Both the position numbers and the translations under genes were made by a program. Of a stretch of 64,000 bases of DNA, positions 34,536-44,518 are shown in pieces. Position 1 is the first letter of the stretch, and each line of letters begins with the position of its first letter. Under the pieces are notes generated by a model. It searched no databases. It was given only the letters and a program-made list of their open reading frames with translations, and was not told the origin of the DNA. Location: positions 1 through 64,000 of the forward strand of contig CANRMA010000017.1 in the NCBI GenBank assembly GCA_947631625.1, in the 5' to 3' direction. The stretch is from an uncultured Lachnospiraceae bacterium. Its GTDB lineage: Bacteria; Bacillota; Clostridia; Lachnospirales; Lachnospiraceae.

Positions 34536-36446
34536 TTACAGCTCCTCTAACTGCCTAAGCCACAGTCTGCCAGACGCATCCGAAGGCATACGCCAGTCGC
34601 CCCTCGGAGAGAGCGCGACGCTTCCAACCTTGGGGCCGTCCGGCAGGCAGGAGCGTTTAAACTGCTGTGTAAAAAACCTGTTGTAAAATGTTTTTAACCA
34701 TTTTAGTATCACTTCGTCCGTATACCGCCCTGCGAACGACATTTTCGCTATACGGTATATTTTAGCGGGTTCAAAACCGCATCTTAACATATAATACAGG
34801 AAAAAGTCATGCAGCTCATACGGGCCTACCAGATCCTCGGTCTTCTGTGATATTACCCCGTCTTTGGGCGGAAGCAGTTCAGGGCTGACAGGCGTGTCAA
34901 GTACGTCCTGCAAAATTTCCGACAGTCTTTCGTTATTACAGGTATCGGCATAATATTTTACAAGATGTCGCACCAATGTCTTTGGCACTCCGCAGTTTAC
35001 GCCGTACATGGACATATGATCGCCGTTGTAGGTCGCCCAACCAAGCGCCAGTTCCGACATATCTCCCGTTCCTATCACCATTCCTCCCATGCTGTTTGCA
35101 ATATCCATAAGCACCTGCGTACGTTCTCTTGCCTGACCGTTTTCATAGGTTATGTCATGGTTATCCATATCCTGGTCTATATCGTTAAAATGTTGTTTAA
35201 CGGATTCTTTTATATCCACTTCCTTAAGGCTTGCGCCAAGCTCTTTCGTAAGTCTGCAGGCATTGTCGTAAGTCCTGTCGGTCGTTCCGAAGCAGGGCAT
35301 GGTAACGGATATTATCTTTTTCCTGTCCATGCCAAGCATGTCAAACGCCCTGACGGTCACAAGCAGCGCAAGCGTTGAATCAAGACCGCCGGAAATACCG
35401 ATAACCGCGGCTTTCGATGCGGTATGCTCAAATCTCTTTTTCAGGCCATAGGACTGAATGGACAGAATTTCGTCGCAGCGTTTATCTCTTTCTTCTTTTT
35501 TATATGGCACAAAAGGCTGCGGCGCAAAAGTCCTTTCAAGCTCAGTATCTTCCTCTTCAAGATGGAACTTTATAATTATATAATCTGCTCTTTTCTCAGT
35601 CCTGTATGTCGTCATTCTGCGTCTTTCGTGATCCAGTCTGTGGACATCGACGTCCGCATATATGCTCTCTCCCGTAAAACGCTTGGATTCCGCCAGAACA
35701 ACGCCATTTTCGGCGATTATATTATGTCCGCCAAAAACAAGATCCTGCGTGGACTCACCCTCTCCCGCCGAAGCATATATATAAGCGGTGATCAGCTTGG
35801 CGCTGGCTGATTTAACAAGAAGCTCCCTATACGTATCTTTACCTATAGTCTCATCGGAGGCCGACAGATTGACAATGACGCCGGCTCCTGCAAGCGCATG
35901 AGATACCGCGGGCGATTCGGGAGCCCACAGATCTTCGCATATTTCGCAGCCTACCACTAACTCCTTCATCGAATCGGCTTCGAATAAAATATTGGTTCCG
36001 AAGGGTACTTCTTTTTCATCAAAAATACAGGTATCGGCAATCTTATTGCCGCTCTCAAAATGTCTGGCTTCATAAAATTCGGCATATACCGGAATAAAGC
36101 GTTTGGGAATAAACGCAAGCACTTCACCGTCCTGAAGCACGGCGGCAACATTATAAAGCATATGATCCTTTTCCATAGGGAGCCCGACAAAGATAAGAGC
36201 GTCGCTCCCTTCCGACTCGTCCGCTATCAGCATAAGCTGCTCCTTTGCCTCTTTCAGCAGCAGCTCCTGTAAAAACAGATCCCCGCAGGTATATCCCGTA
36301 AGACACAACTCCGGGAACACTATTATCTTAGCGCCTTTTTCCACGGCATCTTTCATGCAGACGCATATCTGCTTTGCGTTATAGGCCGGATCGGCAACTT
36401 TTATTTTAGGCGTAACCGCCGCAACTTTTACAAATCCATGTTTCAT
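34536..36446 (-). CDS. nadE: Glutamine-dependent NAD+ synthetase
   Basis: NadE amidates nicotinate-adenine dinucleotide to NAD+ with glutamine and ATP. The 636-residue product has the fused form: an N-terminal nitrilase-type glutaminase with E (FPELCLTGYTCG), K (PKRFIPVYAEF) and C (GCEICEDLWAPES), and a C-terminal synthetase with P-loop GISGGLDSTLALL and TGDMSELALGWATYNGDHMS. Length is typical. The start has a ribosome site upstream. It is followed closely by hslO on its 5' side in a run of minus-strand genes with separate functions, so operon membership is uncertain. Confidence 0.95.
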   Translation of the reverse strand: MKHGFVKVAAVTPKIKVADPAYNAKQICVCMKDAVEKGAKIIVFPELCLTGYTCGDLFLQELLLKEAKEQLMLIADESEGSDALIFVGLPMEKDHMLYNVAAVLQDGEVLAFIPKRFIPVYAEFYEARHFESGNKIADTCIFDEKEVPFGTNILFEADSMKELVVGCEICEDLWAPESPAVSHALAGAGVIVNLSASDETIGKDTYRELLVKSASAKLITAYIYASAGEGESTQDLVFGGHNIIAENGVVLAESKRFTGESIYADVDVHRLDHERRRMTTYRTEKRADYIIIKFHLEEEDTELERTFAPQPFVPYKKEERDKRCDEILSIQSYGLKKRFEHTASKAAVIGISGGLDSTLALLVTVRAFDMLGMDRKKIISVTMPCFGTTDRTYDNACRLTKELGASLKEVDIKESVKQHFNDIDQDMDNHDITYENGQARERTQVLMDIANSMGGMVIGTGDMSELALGWATYNGDHMSMYGVNCGVPKTLVRHLVKYYADTCNNERLSEILQDVLDTPVSPELLPPKDGVISQKTEDLVGPYELHDFFLYYMLRCGFEPAKIYRIAKMSFAGRYTDEVILKWLKTFYNRFFTQQFKRSCLPDGPKVGSVALSPRGDWRMPSDASGRLWLRQLEEL

Positions 36447-36496
36447 ACGTTTTACCGCACCTTTCTTTGCTAAATAACATTAATACATTTCGTTTA

Positions 36497-37372
36497 TCAT
36501 ATGCTGTTTATCATTTTTTTAAGTTCATCCACCGTAAATCCATAGTCCTTATTACAAAAATGGCAGTGCAGCTTCACTTCTTCACCTTCATCTGCCAATT
36601 TCTGCAGTTCTTCCCTGCCAAGACTGATAAGAACCTTTTCCACCCTTTCCTTAGCGCAGTTGCATTTAAAGTTTACAGGCATTTTATCCGTTATCTCAAG
36701 CCCCATATCGCCAAGCGCTATCTTTAGTATATCTTCCGGCGCATTGCCATCGTTTAAAAGAGTGGTCACGGGAGCGATAGAAGCTATTTTTGCCTCAAGC
36801 CTGCTTATAATTTCATTCTCTGCAAACGGCATGAGCTGTATGATAAAACCGCCTGCCTGTTTAACGGTATTATTCTTCTCCATTAACACCCCTAGCGCAA
36901 CGCAGGAAGGTATCTGCTCAGAAGCCGCAAAATAATAGGTCAGGTCGTCTCCGATCTCCCCGCTTTGCAGCGCGACCTGTGAAGAATACGGCTCCTTCAT
37001 GCCCATGTCTTTTATTACCGTCAGATAACCGTTCCCGATTATGCCGCCTACATCCAACTTACCTTTGGAATTGGGCGGCAGCATTGCATGAGGGAACTGC
37101 GCATAGCCTTTGACATTGCCCTGCGAATCGGCGGTTACGGTAAGCCCTCCCGCCGGGCCGTCTCCATTGACTTGTAGAGTCAACATATCTTTTTCGCCTT
37201 TTAACATACTGCCCATCATAACGGCTCCTGTCATAAGCCTTCCGAGCGCGGCAGTCACGACGGGACTCAGATCATGTCTGCTCCTTGCCGTCTCGACCAT
37301 GTCGCGCGACGTAACCGCAAACGCTCTTATCTGTGCATTTGCTGCAGTCGCCCTTATCAAATAATCCGACAT
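36497..37372 (-). CDS. hslO: Redox-regulated chaperone Hsp33
   Basis: Hsp33 is a chaperone activated by oxidation of zinc-bound cysteines. The 291-residue product shows the N-terminal domain (RATAANAQIRAFAVTSRDMV) and, near the C-terminus, the redox switch CNCAKERV and CHFCNKDYGF, giving the CxC and CxxC zinc site. All four cysteines are present. It protects proteins under oxidative stress, relevant for an anaerobe. Confidence 0.94.
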   Translation of the reverse strand: MSDYLIRATAANAQIRAFAVTSRDMVETARSRHDLSPVVTAALGRLMTGAVMMGSMLKGEKDMLTLQVNGDGPAGGLTVTADSQGNVKGYAQFPHAMLPPNSKGKLDVGGIIGNGYLTVIKDMGMKEPYSSQVALQSGEIGDDLTYYFAASEQIPSCVALGVLMEKNNTVKQAGGFIIQLMPFAENEIISRLEAKIASIAPVTTLLNDGNAPEDILKIALGDMGLEITDKMPVNFKCNCAKERVEKVLISLGREELQKLADEGEEVKLHCHFCNKDYGFTVDELKKMINSI

Positions 37373-37464
37373 ACCAATCCCCCGATTCCTGTAAAAGTTT
37401 CTTCCTCAAGTATTATCCCTACACATTATTCCTACACATTATCCTTACGCCTCATCTCTACGCA

Positions 37465-38277
37465 TTATTTTCCCTGTTCCCGCGCTACCACAAATATTCT
37501 TTCGCTCTGCGGTGTGGGCGCTTTTTTCGTATCCGCGTCAAAAGCGTCTATAAATAAAAGCCCCGCTTCATTTAACAGCCTCTTCATCTGCTCTAAACGG
37601 TATCCCCTCTGATAATGCGTTTCCTCAAACCGATAAAATAAATTATCTTCTTCTTTGCTATCATTATTTTTTACAAAAAGCGTTAAATCATACTCATTTA
37701 TCTCTTCATCCGGATGATAATAGTTTTCCCAGATAAAGCTGCAGTCTTCACGGTTCTCGGCAATTGTCGCATCACCTATTACAGTTTCGTATTTATATAC
37801 GGTATTAAAGTCAAATATAAAAAGGCCTTTAGGATACAAATAGTTATTCACCAAACGTAATACCGTCAATATATCTTCTTCATTCAGAAGATAATTCAAG
37901 GAGTCGCACACACTTACAACGGCGCCTGTTGTCCCGTACAATTCAAATTCTCTCATATCCTGCAGTAAGTATAATATGTCAGCCTTTGACTTTTCCTTTT
38001 TCTCCATGGCTATTTCCAACATCTCAACGGAATTATCCACTCCTATCATGTCGTAGCCTTCTTTGGCAAGCAGCTCCGTTAATGTTCCGGTGCCGCAGCC
38101 CAAGTCCAGTATAGTATTTCTTTCCTGCTTAAGTCCTATTCCGGCTTCTCCGGTAAGCTCACCATCATCGGCCCCATAACGCTCAAGCAGGCTCACTATG
38201 AGCGCGCGCCATTCTTCATACGGCGTCTCGTCCATAAAAGTATCATACACTTTCGCAAAACCCGAGTACATATCCAT
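37465..38277 (-). CDS. Class I SAM-dependent methyltransferase
   Basis: The 270-residue product has motif I ILDLGCGTGTLTELL, motif II GVDNSVEMLEIA, and GAVVSVCDSLNYLL as the post-core region, with an upstream segment SGFAKVYDTFMDETPYEEWR typical of small-molecule or protein methylases of Clostridia. The acceptor substrate cannot be identified. It lies 33 nt downstream of the GH20 gene on the same strand and may be cotranscribed with it. Confidence 0.86.
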   Translation of the reverse strand: MDMYSGFAKVYDTFMDETPYEEWRALIVSLLERYGADDGELTGEAGIGLKQERNTILDLGCGTGTLTELLAKEGYDMIGVDNSVEMLEIAMEKKEKSKADILYLLQDMREFELYGTTGAVVSVCDSLNYLLNEEDILTVLRLVNNYLYPKGLFIFDFNTVYKYETVIGDATIAENREDCSFIWENYYHPDEEINEYDLTLFVKNNDSKEEDNLFYRFEETHYQRGYRLEQMKRLLNEAGLLFIDAFDADTKKAPTPQSERIFVVAREQGK

Positions 38278-38309
38278 CCCGCTCTCACACCCTTTCGAAT
38301 TCAGGCAGC

Positions 38310-41300
38310 TTACCCTGCGCTTACGGCTATATTTTTAATAATACCACAAAAACCATGACTTCGCGAACCGATTCTTTCAAGAGGGAAAACAAACGTAGCA
38401 TATTCTCTAAAGGGTTCATCATCTCCGAGCGTATCGACAAGTTCACCGTTGACATACAGGCTTGTCTTATTTTTTTCTCCGCGTATGGTAAGATTTATCC
38501 ACTCATTTTCCGGCAGGACATAATCAAAAGAATAATCCCTTCCTTCTTCGGAAAAACCTACTTTCCCGCTTTCTGACTGTACGGCCTTAAACGCGCGCTG
38601 TCCGTATGCCGGGTCTGTCTCAAACAGGATCTGCTCTGTATTATCAATATCATTTTTATACAGCGGCGAATCCGGGTCTTGCGTTGCGCCGCCCTGTCTG
38701 TATATGTCAAAGCTGACGCTGTAACTGCCGCCTATTCCGTAACCGTTGCCGTTGCCGCCCTTATAACCGGTATTGACATAAGAACTTCCGCCTGATAATA
38801 ATATGGCGTCTTTTTCCCCATCTGCGCAAGACTCCGAACTGTAATTATATAGACCCGTAAATTCAAGTTTTTCTCCGTCCCATTCTTTAAGCGCGTACGG
38901 ATTGCTCAAAGCGGCGACTCCTATGCTTTCATACAGCTTTTCATACCCTTCATACTCTTCGCGCTCTTCGCGCAAAGAAACGCCGCCTGCTTCTCCCCAG
39001 AGTTTTCCGCTTATCACCCCAAGCGGTTCAAAGAAACGGTCAAACAGATCGGTTTCGCTTATTCCCACATCCAGTCTGCCGCTCATATCGTTCCATATCA
39101 TGTACGCCGCTCCCGCCATCTGCGGTGAATACGACGGTACATACTCCGTATCGCTGTCATCATAAAATTTATTCGGCTCCCAGTTTTCATAAAGCTCTTT
39201 CGCATCCAGACGGTCATAGCCCCCGCCGGCTATTATATACAAATGATTATTCTGCATGTTTATGAGGGTATATCCTTCTTCGTACATCTCAAGCGGCCTT
39301 GCCCATACTCTGCTCCATATGTTCATCTGCAGGCCCTCGGTATCCGGAAGCGTCTTACCGTCCATATTGGAAAGACTGCCCCATACGCGCACTGTTCTTA
39401 TTCCGTTCTCTTCCCCGGACGCTCCGCTCTCTTGCTTAACAAAATCAATTATCTCATTCATATATCTGCGATATTCTTCGCCGTCGCCATAATATTCGTC
39501 CATGCCTATATTGACGATCTCTGCTTGGGCAAACGCCGCTTTTGCGCCGTTACCGCCTGACGATATCTCTCCGTCCGATATGCTTTCTCCGCTCAGCAGT
39601 TCTTTCCAGATATTTTTTACAAGCTCCACGGCTTCTTTTTTATCAAGATCGATCTGATCGGCGCTCTCGCCGCCCGTTTTCAGAGCATATTCCGGAAAAA
39701 GCTTTGTTATCGAAAGCGAATGCGCGGGAGTGTCTATCTCGGGCACAACATTTATACCGTATTTTTTGGCATCTTCAATAAAGTTGGCAAATTCTTCCGC
39801 AGTATAATAATAGTCATCGGATGTCAGTTTTTCCCCGTTCTTGTTTATGACACTTGTGTCAATTCTAAAAGCGCTGTATGCCTTCAACGCCTCCTCAAAT
39901 GAAGCTGCATCTTCGCCTGCGCTCAATATTTCATTGTCGTTTAAATGTATGGACAGATCATTCATCTTATACCATGACATATTCTCCATGATACGGTACA
40001 GCATAGCCATTGAAACCGGCTTTCTGGCGACATCTATGCCAAATCCTCGCACCTTGTACTTTGGATAATCCCTTATCATTCCGCAGGGCAGCCTGCCACC
40101 GTTTGTCTTAAGTATCTGCATAACCGTTACCGCGCCCCAGTATATCCCTTTTGCTTCGGGCGCATTTATGACACACGTGTCATTTATATCGCAGACATAA
40201 CCTTCTTCCCCCAGTCCTGCGGCTGTTTTGTCGGAAGCATAGCCGAGGTAAAAATCCCCGGTTGTCGCCGTTCCGTCGCTCATACATATATCAGGCGCTT
40301 CTCCATAGCCCATTATCTCACGAATGCTTTCCGCAAAAAGCTCCGCAGTCTGTCTCAGGCTCCCGTCTTCTATAATTATTCTGGAGTCTTCTCCCGCTTC
40401 AAACGACCCGATCCGTCCTTTCCACTCCGCAACGGCAGGTATCACCTGAGGCGCTTCATTTACGGCGCCATCATAGCTTTCTCCGCCGTTATCATAAGCA
40501 GGAACGTTCACTGTAAAAGACAATTCCCTGCGGCTGTCGCCACCGTTACCCACGGCTTTGGAGTTATCGTCATAATCTTCTTTTTCTATCGAAAAACCGA
40601 CCGTGACTTCCCTGTCCTGTATAGTCTCATATATTTCACGGTCATTTCCTATAATCTGCTCATAATCCGCCCCAAGAAAAGTAAGCTTATAACCCTCAGG
40701 CGCCTTTGGCATGACAAGCTCACGGCTGCCGTCGTCATTGATCCTGACCGTTGGCTCGTCCACATAGTATGAAGCCGGTTTTTCGGCATAAACTTCAAAT
40801 TCATACAAAGACACGTTCTGATACAGATTGGAATGATCTTCTACATTTTGTGAAACCTCGCTTGTAGAAACTCTTATGAATTTAAGCGTTACGGCTTCGT
40901 CCAATGCTATTTCCTGCTTTCTTAATGCGGGAGCCTGATCAAACTCCTTTAGCGCTTTCCAGTCCTCACCGTCCAACGAACTTTCCAGACTATAAGCCGT
41001 GGCATTTGTCCTCTCCCATTTAAGCACAACAAAAGAAACTGAAATTTCTTCCGGAAATTCCAGTTCTATATAATGAGACGCATCATCCCAATTATTCTCG
41101 CTAGACCAACGGGAAGATAAAGTTTCATCATCCCCGTCAATAGCTTTATCAGCCGACAAAGCTTCTGTTTCCACACTGTCGCTGCTTGCCTTAACCCCTT
41201 TCATGAGCGCAAGATTTTCCGACTTAACGGCAGAACCTTTTCCCCTTACCGAAAAAAAGACAAAAACAGCGGACAGCAGGACAATAAACCCTATGGCAGA

Positions 41301-41321
41301 CAGCTTTTTTCTACTTCTCAT
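38310..41321 (-). CDS. GH20 beta-N-acetylhexosaminidase with carbohydrate-binding domains
   Basis: The 1003-residue secreted or anchored protein has an N-terminal hydrophobic segment (LSAIGFIVLLSAVFVFFSV), an F5/8 type C (CBM32-like) domain (residues about 35-185, with SSRWSSENNWDDASHYIELE and FIRVSTSEVSQN), a linker with a small beta domain, the GH20 N-terminal and catalytic domains (around YKVRGFGIDVARKPVSMAML, IHLNDNEIL, VPEIDTPAHSLSITKLFPEY and the acid/base pair in NIGMDEYYG) and a C-terminal lectin-like domain (GGSYSVSFDIYR to NEWINLTIRGEKNKTSLYVN). GH20 enzymes cleave terminal N-acetylglucosamine or galactosamine from glycans such as mucins. Two TGACA-N4-TGTCA sites fall in it. Confidence 0.9.
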   Translation of the reverse strand: MRSRKKLSAIGFIVLLSAVFVFFSVRGKGSAVKSENLALMKGVKASSDSVETEALSADKAIDGDDETLSSRWSSENNWDDASHYIELEFPEEISVSFVVLKWERTNATAYSLESSLDGEDWKALKEFDQAPALRKQEIALDEAVTLKFIRVSTSEVSQNVEDHSNLYQNVSLYEFEVYAEKPASYYVDEPTVRINDDGSRELVMPKAPEGYKLTFLGADYEQIIGNDREIYETIQDREVTVGFSIEKEDYDDNSKAVGNGGDSRRELSFTVNVPAYDNGGESYDGAVNEAPQVIPAVAEWKGRIGSFEAGEDSRIIIEDGSLRQTAELFAESIREIMGYGEAPDICMSDGTATTGDFYLGYASDKTAAGLGEEGYVCDINDTCVINAPEAKGIYWGAVTVMQILKTNGGRLPCGMIRDYPKYKVRGFGIDVARKPVSMAMLYRIMENMSWYKMNDLSIHLNDNEILSAGEDAASFEEALKAYSAFRIDTSVINKNGEKLTSDDYYYTAEEFANFIEDAKKYGINVVPEIDTPAHSLSITKLFPEYALKTGGESADQIDLDKKEAVELVKNIWKELLSGESISDGEISSGGNGAKAAFAQAEIVNIGMDEYYGDGEEYRRYMNEIIDFVKQESGASGEENGIRTVRVWGSLSNMDGKTLPDTEGLQMNIWSRVWARPLEMYEEGYTLINMQNNHLYIIAGGGYDRLDAKELYENWEPNKFYDDSDTEYVPSYSPQMAGAAYMIWNDMSGRLDVGISETDLFDRFFEPLGVISGKLWGEAGGVSLREEREEYEGYEKLYESIGVAALSNPYALKEWDGEKLEFTGLYNYSSESCADGEKDAILLSGGSSYVNTGYKGGNGNGYGIGGSYSVSFDIYRQGGATQDPDSPLYKNDIDNTEQILFETDPAYGQRAFKAVQSESGKVGFSEEGRDYSFDYVLPENEWINLTIRGEKNKTSLYVNGELVDTLGDDEPFREYATFVFPLERIGSRSHGFCGIIKNIAVSAG
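39848..39861. other. TGACA-N4-TGTCA palindrome, site 6
   Basis: TGACActtgTGTCA inside the GH20 gene (D-T-S-V). Confidence 0.85.
40169..40182. other. TGACA-N4-TGTCA palindrome, site 7
   Basis: TGACAcacgTGTCA inside the GH20 gene (D-T-C-V), 321 bp from site 6. Confidence 0.85.
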
Positions 41322-41330
41322 AATAACACC

Positions 41331-41831
41331 TTATGCAAGCAATACCCCTAAGAGTCCGTAAGAAACGACAGACATTATCACCGTCGCTATCATAATCCCC
41401 AAAAGCTCCGCAAGTATCGCTTTCTTAAAATCTATCTCAAGCAGCGCCGCGATCAAAGAACCGGTCCATGCGCCGGTCCCCGGGAGCGGAATGCCTACAA
41501 ACAGCACAAGTCCCCAGAACTCATATCTTTTGATCGAATCGCTCTTACTCATCGCGCGCGCTTCCAGTTTCTCTATGATGTTTTTACAGAAATTTATCTT
41601 CTTAAGCCATTTGAATATCTGTTTGATAAAAAGCAGGATAAACGGTATCGGTATTATATTACCTATGATACATAACGGTATTGCGGTCGTGATCGACACA
41701 TTCAACAGCTTTGCCGCAATCAGCCCGCCCCTCAGCTCCAATATCGGTATCATGGAAATGATGAAAATAACAACTTCCCTGGAAACATATTGTCCTAACG
41801 TATTAGCAAACCATACTGCTAAACTATCCAT
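41331..41831 (-). CDS. Small multidrug-export-type membrane protein (COG2426)
   Basis: The 166-residue protein has about four membrane helices (for example FIISMIPILELRGGLIAAKL, AIPLCIIGNIIPIPFILLFI and a C-terminal LLGIMIATVIMSVVSYGLLG) and the P-rich central loop VLFVGIPLPGTGAWTGSLIA characteristic of the COG2426 family. Members are annotated as small multi-drug export proteins, but evidence for transport is thin. It lies between the GH20 and hisC genes on the same strand. Confidence 0.78.
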   Translation of the reverse strand: MDSLAVWFANTLGQYVSREVVIFIISMIPILELRGGLIAAKLLNVSITTAIPLCIIGNIIPIPFILLFIKQIFKWLKKINFCKNIIEKLEARAMSKSDSIKRYEFWGLVLFVGIPLPGTGAWTGSLIAALLEIDFKKAILAELLGIMIATVIMSVVSYGLLGVLLA

Positions 41832-41857
41832 ATTAAATTGATCTCCTTACAATTTTT

Positions 41858-42910
41858 TTAAACTATACCCTTTAACGCCTTAAAAAGCGCATCCATTTGT
41901 TCATCCGTACCTATCGTAATGCGCAGATAATTATCTATGCGGGGTTTATCCCAAAATCTGACATATATGTCATTTTCTTTCAGTCTCTCAAATATTTCTT
42001 TAGCCCTTACGTTCTTATGTGACGCAAAGATAAAATTACCATAAGATCTCGGAAAAGTAAATCCAAGCGCCGTAAGTTCTTTTTCGCTGCGCTCCCTTGT
42101 GGCGATAATCTTGTTGCAGATCTCCTTAAAATACGCCTCATCCTGCATACAGGCTTCGCCAAGCTCAAGCGACATGCGGTTCATCGTATAGGAATTCACG
42201 GAATATTTGACATCGTTTAAGTATTTTATAAGTTTTCTGCTGCCAACCGCATATCCTATCCTGGCTCCGGCCATTGCCCTTGATTTGGAAAAAGTACGGA
42301 CGATCAACAGATTATCGTATTTTTTAAGAAGCGGAAGCGCGCTCACGCCGCCAAAATCAATATAAGCTTCATCAACAATACACACCACATCCTGATTTGC
42401 CTTTACTATCTCCTCTATATCGTCCACCGCCATGAGCGCTCCCGTAGGCGCATTAGGATTAGGAAAAATTATCCCTCCGTTTTCGCCCATGTAATCCTCC
42501 TTACGTATGCAGAAGTTCTCGTCCAAAGGTTTTTTCAGGTAAGCAATATTATAGACCTCGGCCCATACATCATAGAAAGAATAGGTTATATCCGGAAAAA
42601 GAACCGGCCTGCCGGAATTGAAAAAAGTAAGGAACGCCATCGAAAGCACATCATCGGAACCTACGCCTATAAATATGTCCTCTTTATCCAGTCCGTGATA
42701 ACTGACAAGTGTGTCATAAAGTTTTGACTTTTCCGGAAACTGCGGATACAAACGCAAATCGTCACACTCTGCTCTGCGCATTGCAGCTTCCACCATTGGG
42801 GACGGCGGATAAGGACACTCATTGGTATTAAGTTTAATTATCCCCTTTTTAACAGGCTGTTCTCCGGCTGTATAAGGCACTACTTTTCTGACATTCTCTT
42901 CCCAACTCAT
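41858..42910 (-). CDS. hisC: Histidinol-phosphate aminotransferase
   Basis: HisC is a PLP enzyme of histidine synthesis. The 350-residue product shows IKLNTNECPYPPSP at the start, FPNPNAPTGA, the aspartate in VCIVDEAYIDFGG and the PLP lysine region VRTFSKSRAMAGARIGY, then the SYGNFIFA end block. A close relative with the same motifs acts on aromatic amino acids, so the specific step is inferred, not proven. It is not next to other his genes here. A TGACA-N4-TGTCA site lies at 42703. Confidence 0.9.
   Translation of the reverse strand: MSWEENVRKVVPYTAGEQPVKKGIIKLNTNECPYPPSPMVEAAMRRAECDDLRLYPQFPEKSKLYDTLVSYHGLDKEDIFIGVGSDDVLSMAFLTFFNSGRPVLFPDITYSFYDVWAEVYNIAYLKKPLDENFCIRKEDYMGENGGIIFPNPNAPTGALMAVDDIEEIVKANQDVVCIVDEAYIDFGGVSALPLLKKYDNLLIVRTFSKSRAMAGARIGYAVGSRKLIKYLNDVKYSVNSYTMNRMSLELGEACMQDEAYFKEICNKIIATRERSEKELTALGFTFPRSYGNFIFASHKNVRAKEIFERLKENDIYVRFWDKPRIDNYLRITIGTDEQMDALFKALKGIV
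42703..42716. other. TGACA-N4-TGTCA palindrome, site 8
   Basis: TGACAagtgTGTCA inside hisC (D-T-L-V). Confidence 0.85.
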
Positions 42911-42980
42911 CGTTCTTCGATCCGCGGCTTTCGCCCTTCCTTTCTTCCTTATTATTATCTTCTTTTATCCTTATCTTCAT

Positions 42981-43997
42981 TTATTCCGGTTTCCACTCAG
43001 CCGCCAGTTTCTCGTATTCGGCAGCCTGCTCATCATTTGAAAGCGCCCTGTAGCACTTCGCAAGACCTTTAAGCGGAATATCCCCACTACTATGTATATT
43101 AAGCATACTCTCCGTTTCATACGCAGCATTATAAAACCACACTGCAGCTTCATCAAAATCTTTCTGCTCTATAAAAAATTCTCCCAGTTCACAGCATATC
43201 TCCGAGCAGCCCTCGTCAGCCATAACCTTAAGCGCGTACTTCAAAAAAGCGACATGGTCTTTCTTAAGTCTGGCCGCCCTTGCAGCGACACACGCCGCCT
43301 CTTTTATCTCATCCAAGGATCTTGTCGTATCCATACAGGAGCTTTCAAAAAATTCAGCCGCATCCAGAAAATCCTTATCCTCTCCCGACACAAAAAGTTC
43401 TTTTGCATATATATTGTGCAGCCGCTTGGAAAGCCTTTCCCCCGATGACGTAATTTCTGCAAAAGACGCCAGATCTCTGTCCTTATGATTTTTTTCCGGC
43501 ATATGCATAATTGTGACATCACTGTCATAAATTACAGGTTCCAATATGACCTGTTCATGCACAGGTTCGGCCCATACAAAATTCCTGAGACGCTTATAAA
43601 GCTTAGGCCGAAGTTCCCTGTCAAAATTATAAATAGTCCCGAAGCTCAACTGATTGGCATAATACATCTGCACTATCTCAATTTCGGGAAGTAAGGTCTC
43701 CTTAAGCCTTAGAAAAGCCTCTCTGTTCTCTTTATCCAACACCTCATCCGCATCGGCGGAATAAATGTACTCCATATTGGCCTTATCGAAAGCAAAATTC
43801 CTTGCCGCGGCAAAATCGCCCACCCACTCAAAATCATAAATATGATCCGTATAACGCGCCGCAATTTCCTTTGTCTTATCCGTAGAGCCGGTATCGACTA
43901 TTATGATCTCATCCATCAGATCCGCAATACTGTCCAGGCATCTTGCAAGCACCCGTTCTTCATTTTTTACTATCATGCAAAGACTTACAGTGATCAT
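42981..43997 (-). CDS. Family 2 glycosyltransferase with a C-terminal TPR-like part
   Basis: The 338-residue product has a GT2 domain of the SunS/TPR-associated type: SLCMIVKNEERVLARCLDSI, EIIIVDTGSTDKTKEIAARY, WVGDFAAARNFAFDKA and the DAD metal site in YSADADEVLD. The C-terminal third is helical with TPR-like repeats (ALKVMADEGCSEICCELGEF, AAVWFYNAAYETESM). Such proteins usually glycosylate peptides or proteins, but a target gene is not adjacent. Start 43997 follows ATTGAT with a weak purine run; an in-frame ATG at 44048 is less natural. It carries a TGACA-N4-TGTCA site. Confidence 0.85.
   Translation of the reverse strand: MITVSLCMIVKNEERVLARCLDSIADLMDEIIIVDTGSTDKTKEIAARYTDHIYDFEWVGDFAAARNFAFDKANMEYIYSADADEVLDKENREAFLRLKETLLPEIEIVQMYYANQLSFGTIYNFDRELRPKLYKRLRNFVWAEPVHEQVILEPVIYDSDVTIMHMPEKNHKDRDLASFAEITSSGERLSKRLHNIYAKELFVSGEDKDFLDAAEFFESSCMDTTRSLDEIKEAACVAARAARLKKDHVAFLKYALKVMADEGCSEICCELGEFFIEQKDFDEAAVWFYNAAYETESMLNIHSSGDIPLKGLAKCYRALSNDEQAAEYEKLAAEWKPE
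43514..43527. other. TGACA-N4-TGTCA palindrome, site 9
   Basis: TGACAtcacTGTCA inside the glycosyltransferase gene (D-S-D-V). Confidence 0.85.
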
Positions 43998-44077
43998 ATC
44001 AATAACCAGGTCCTTCTCCTGCCCTGCGGCGCCACAGGCCGCGGGCATAACTTTTATCGCGCTAAAGAAGCCAACGT

Positions 44078-44428
44078 TTAAAGCGGCGCCTCGATCTGCA
44101 TAGGTTCCGTATTTACCACAAGATAGCCTCTGTCCTTACCGACATAAACGAACATATCCTTATAACGGTTTTTCATGCAGAATGCGCGGGTAGGGCAAAT
44201 GCGATACAACGTGGTAAATGACAGATCTGTCATCCGTTCACTAAGATACAGCGCAAATCCTCCGCCTTTCTTATGTATCGCCGCGCTTCCCATATAGCAG
44301 TATCTCCTGCCATTCCAGTTATATATCCGCGCCGCTTTATAAACTATTCCATAAATGAACAGGCACATCATTATGACAACAAGCAGAAGCAGCCCTGCCG
44401 CCGTCATCCTAAAAAGACTTTCCTCCAT
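44078..44428 (-). CDS. Single-pass membrane protein of unknown function
   Basis: The 116-residue product has one N-terminal membrane helix (AAGLLLLVVIMMCLFIYGIV, about residues 10-30) followed by a basic, cysteine-containing cytoplasmic domain (GRRYCYMGSAAIHKKGGGFA, ICPTRAFCMKNRYKD). I do not recognise the family. It lies between the glycosyltransferase and hydrogenase genes on the same strand, 30 bp from the former, so it may be cotranscribed. Confidence 0.55.
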   Translation of the reverse strand: MEESLFRMTAAGLLLLVVIMMCLFIYGIVYKAARIYNWNGRRYCYMGSAAIHKKGGGFALYLSERMTDLSFTTLYRICPTRAFCMKNRYKDMFVYVGKDRGYLVVNTEPMQIEAPL

Positions 44429-44518
44429 ATAAATCCACCATTCCTGCCCAATCTGCGAATTTCCTACATATCCAAGCGTAAGCTTTGTGAAAAATCAATC
44501 TGTTAAGATCACTGCCGT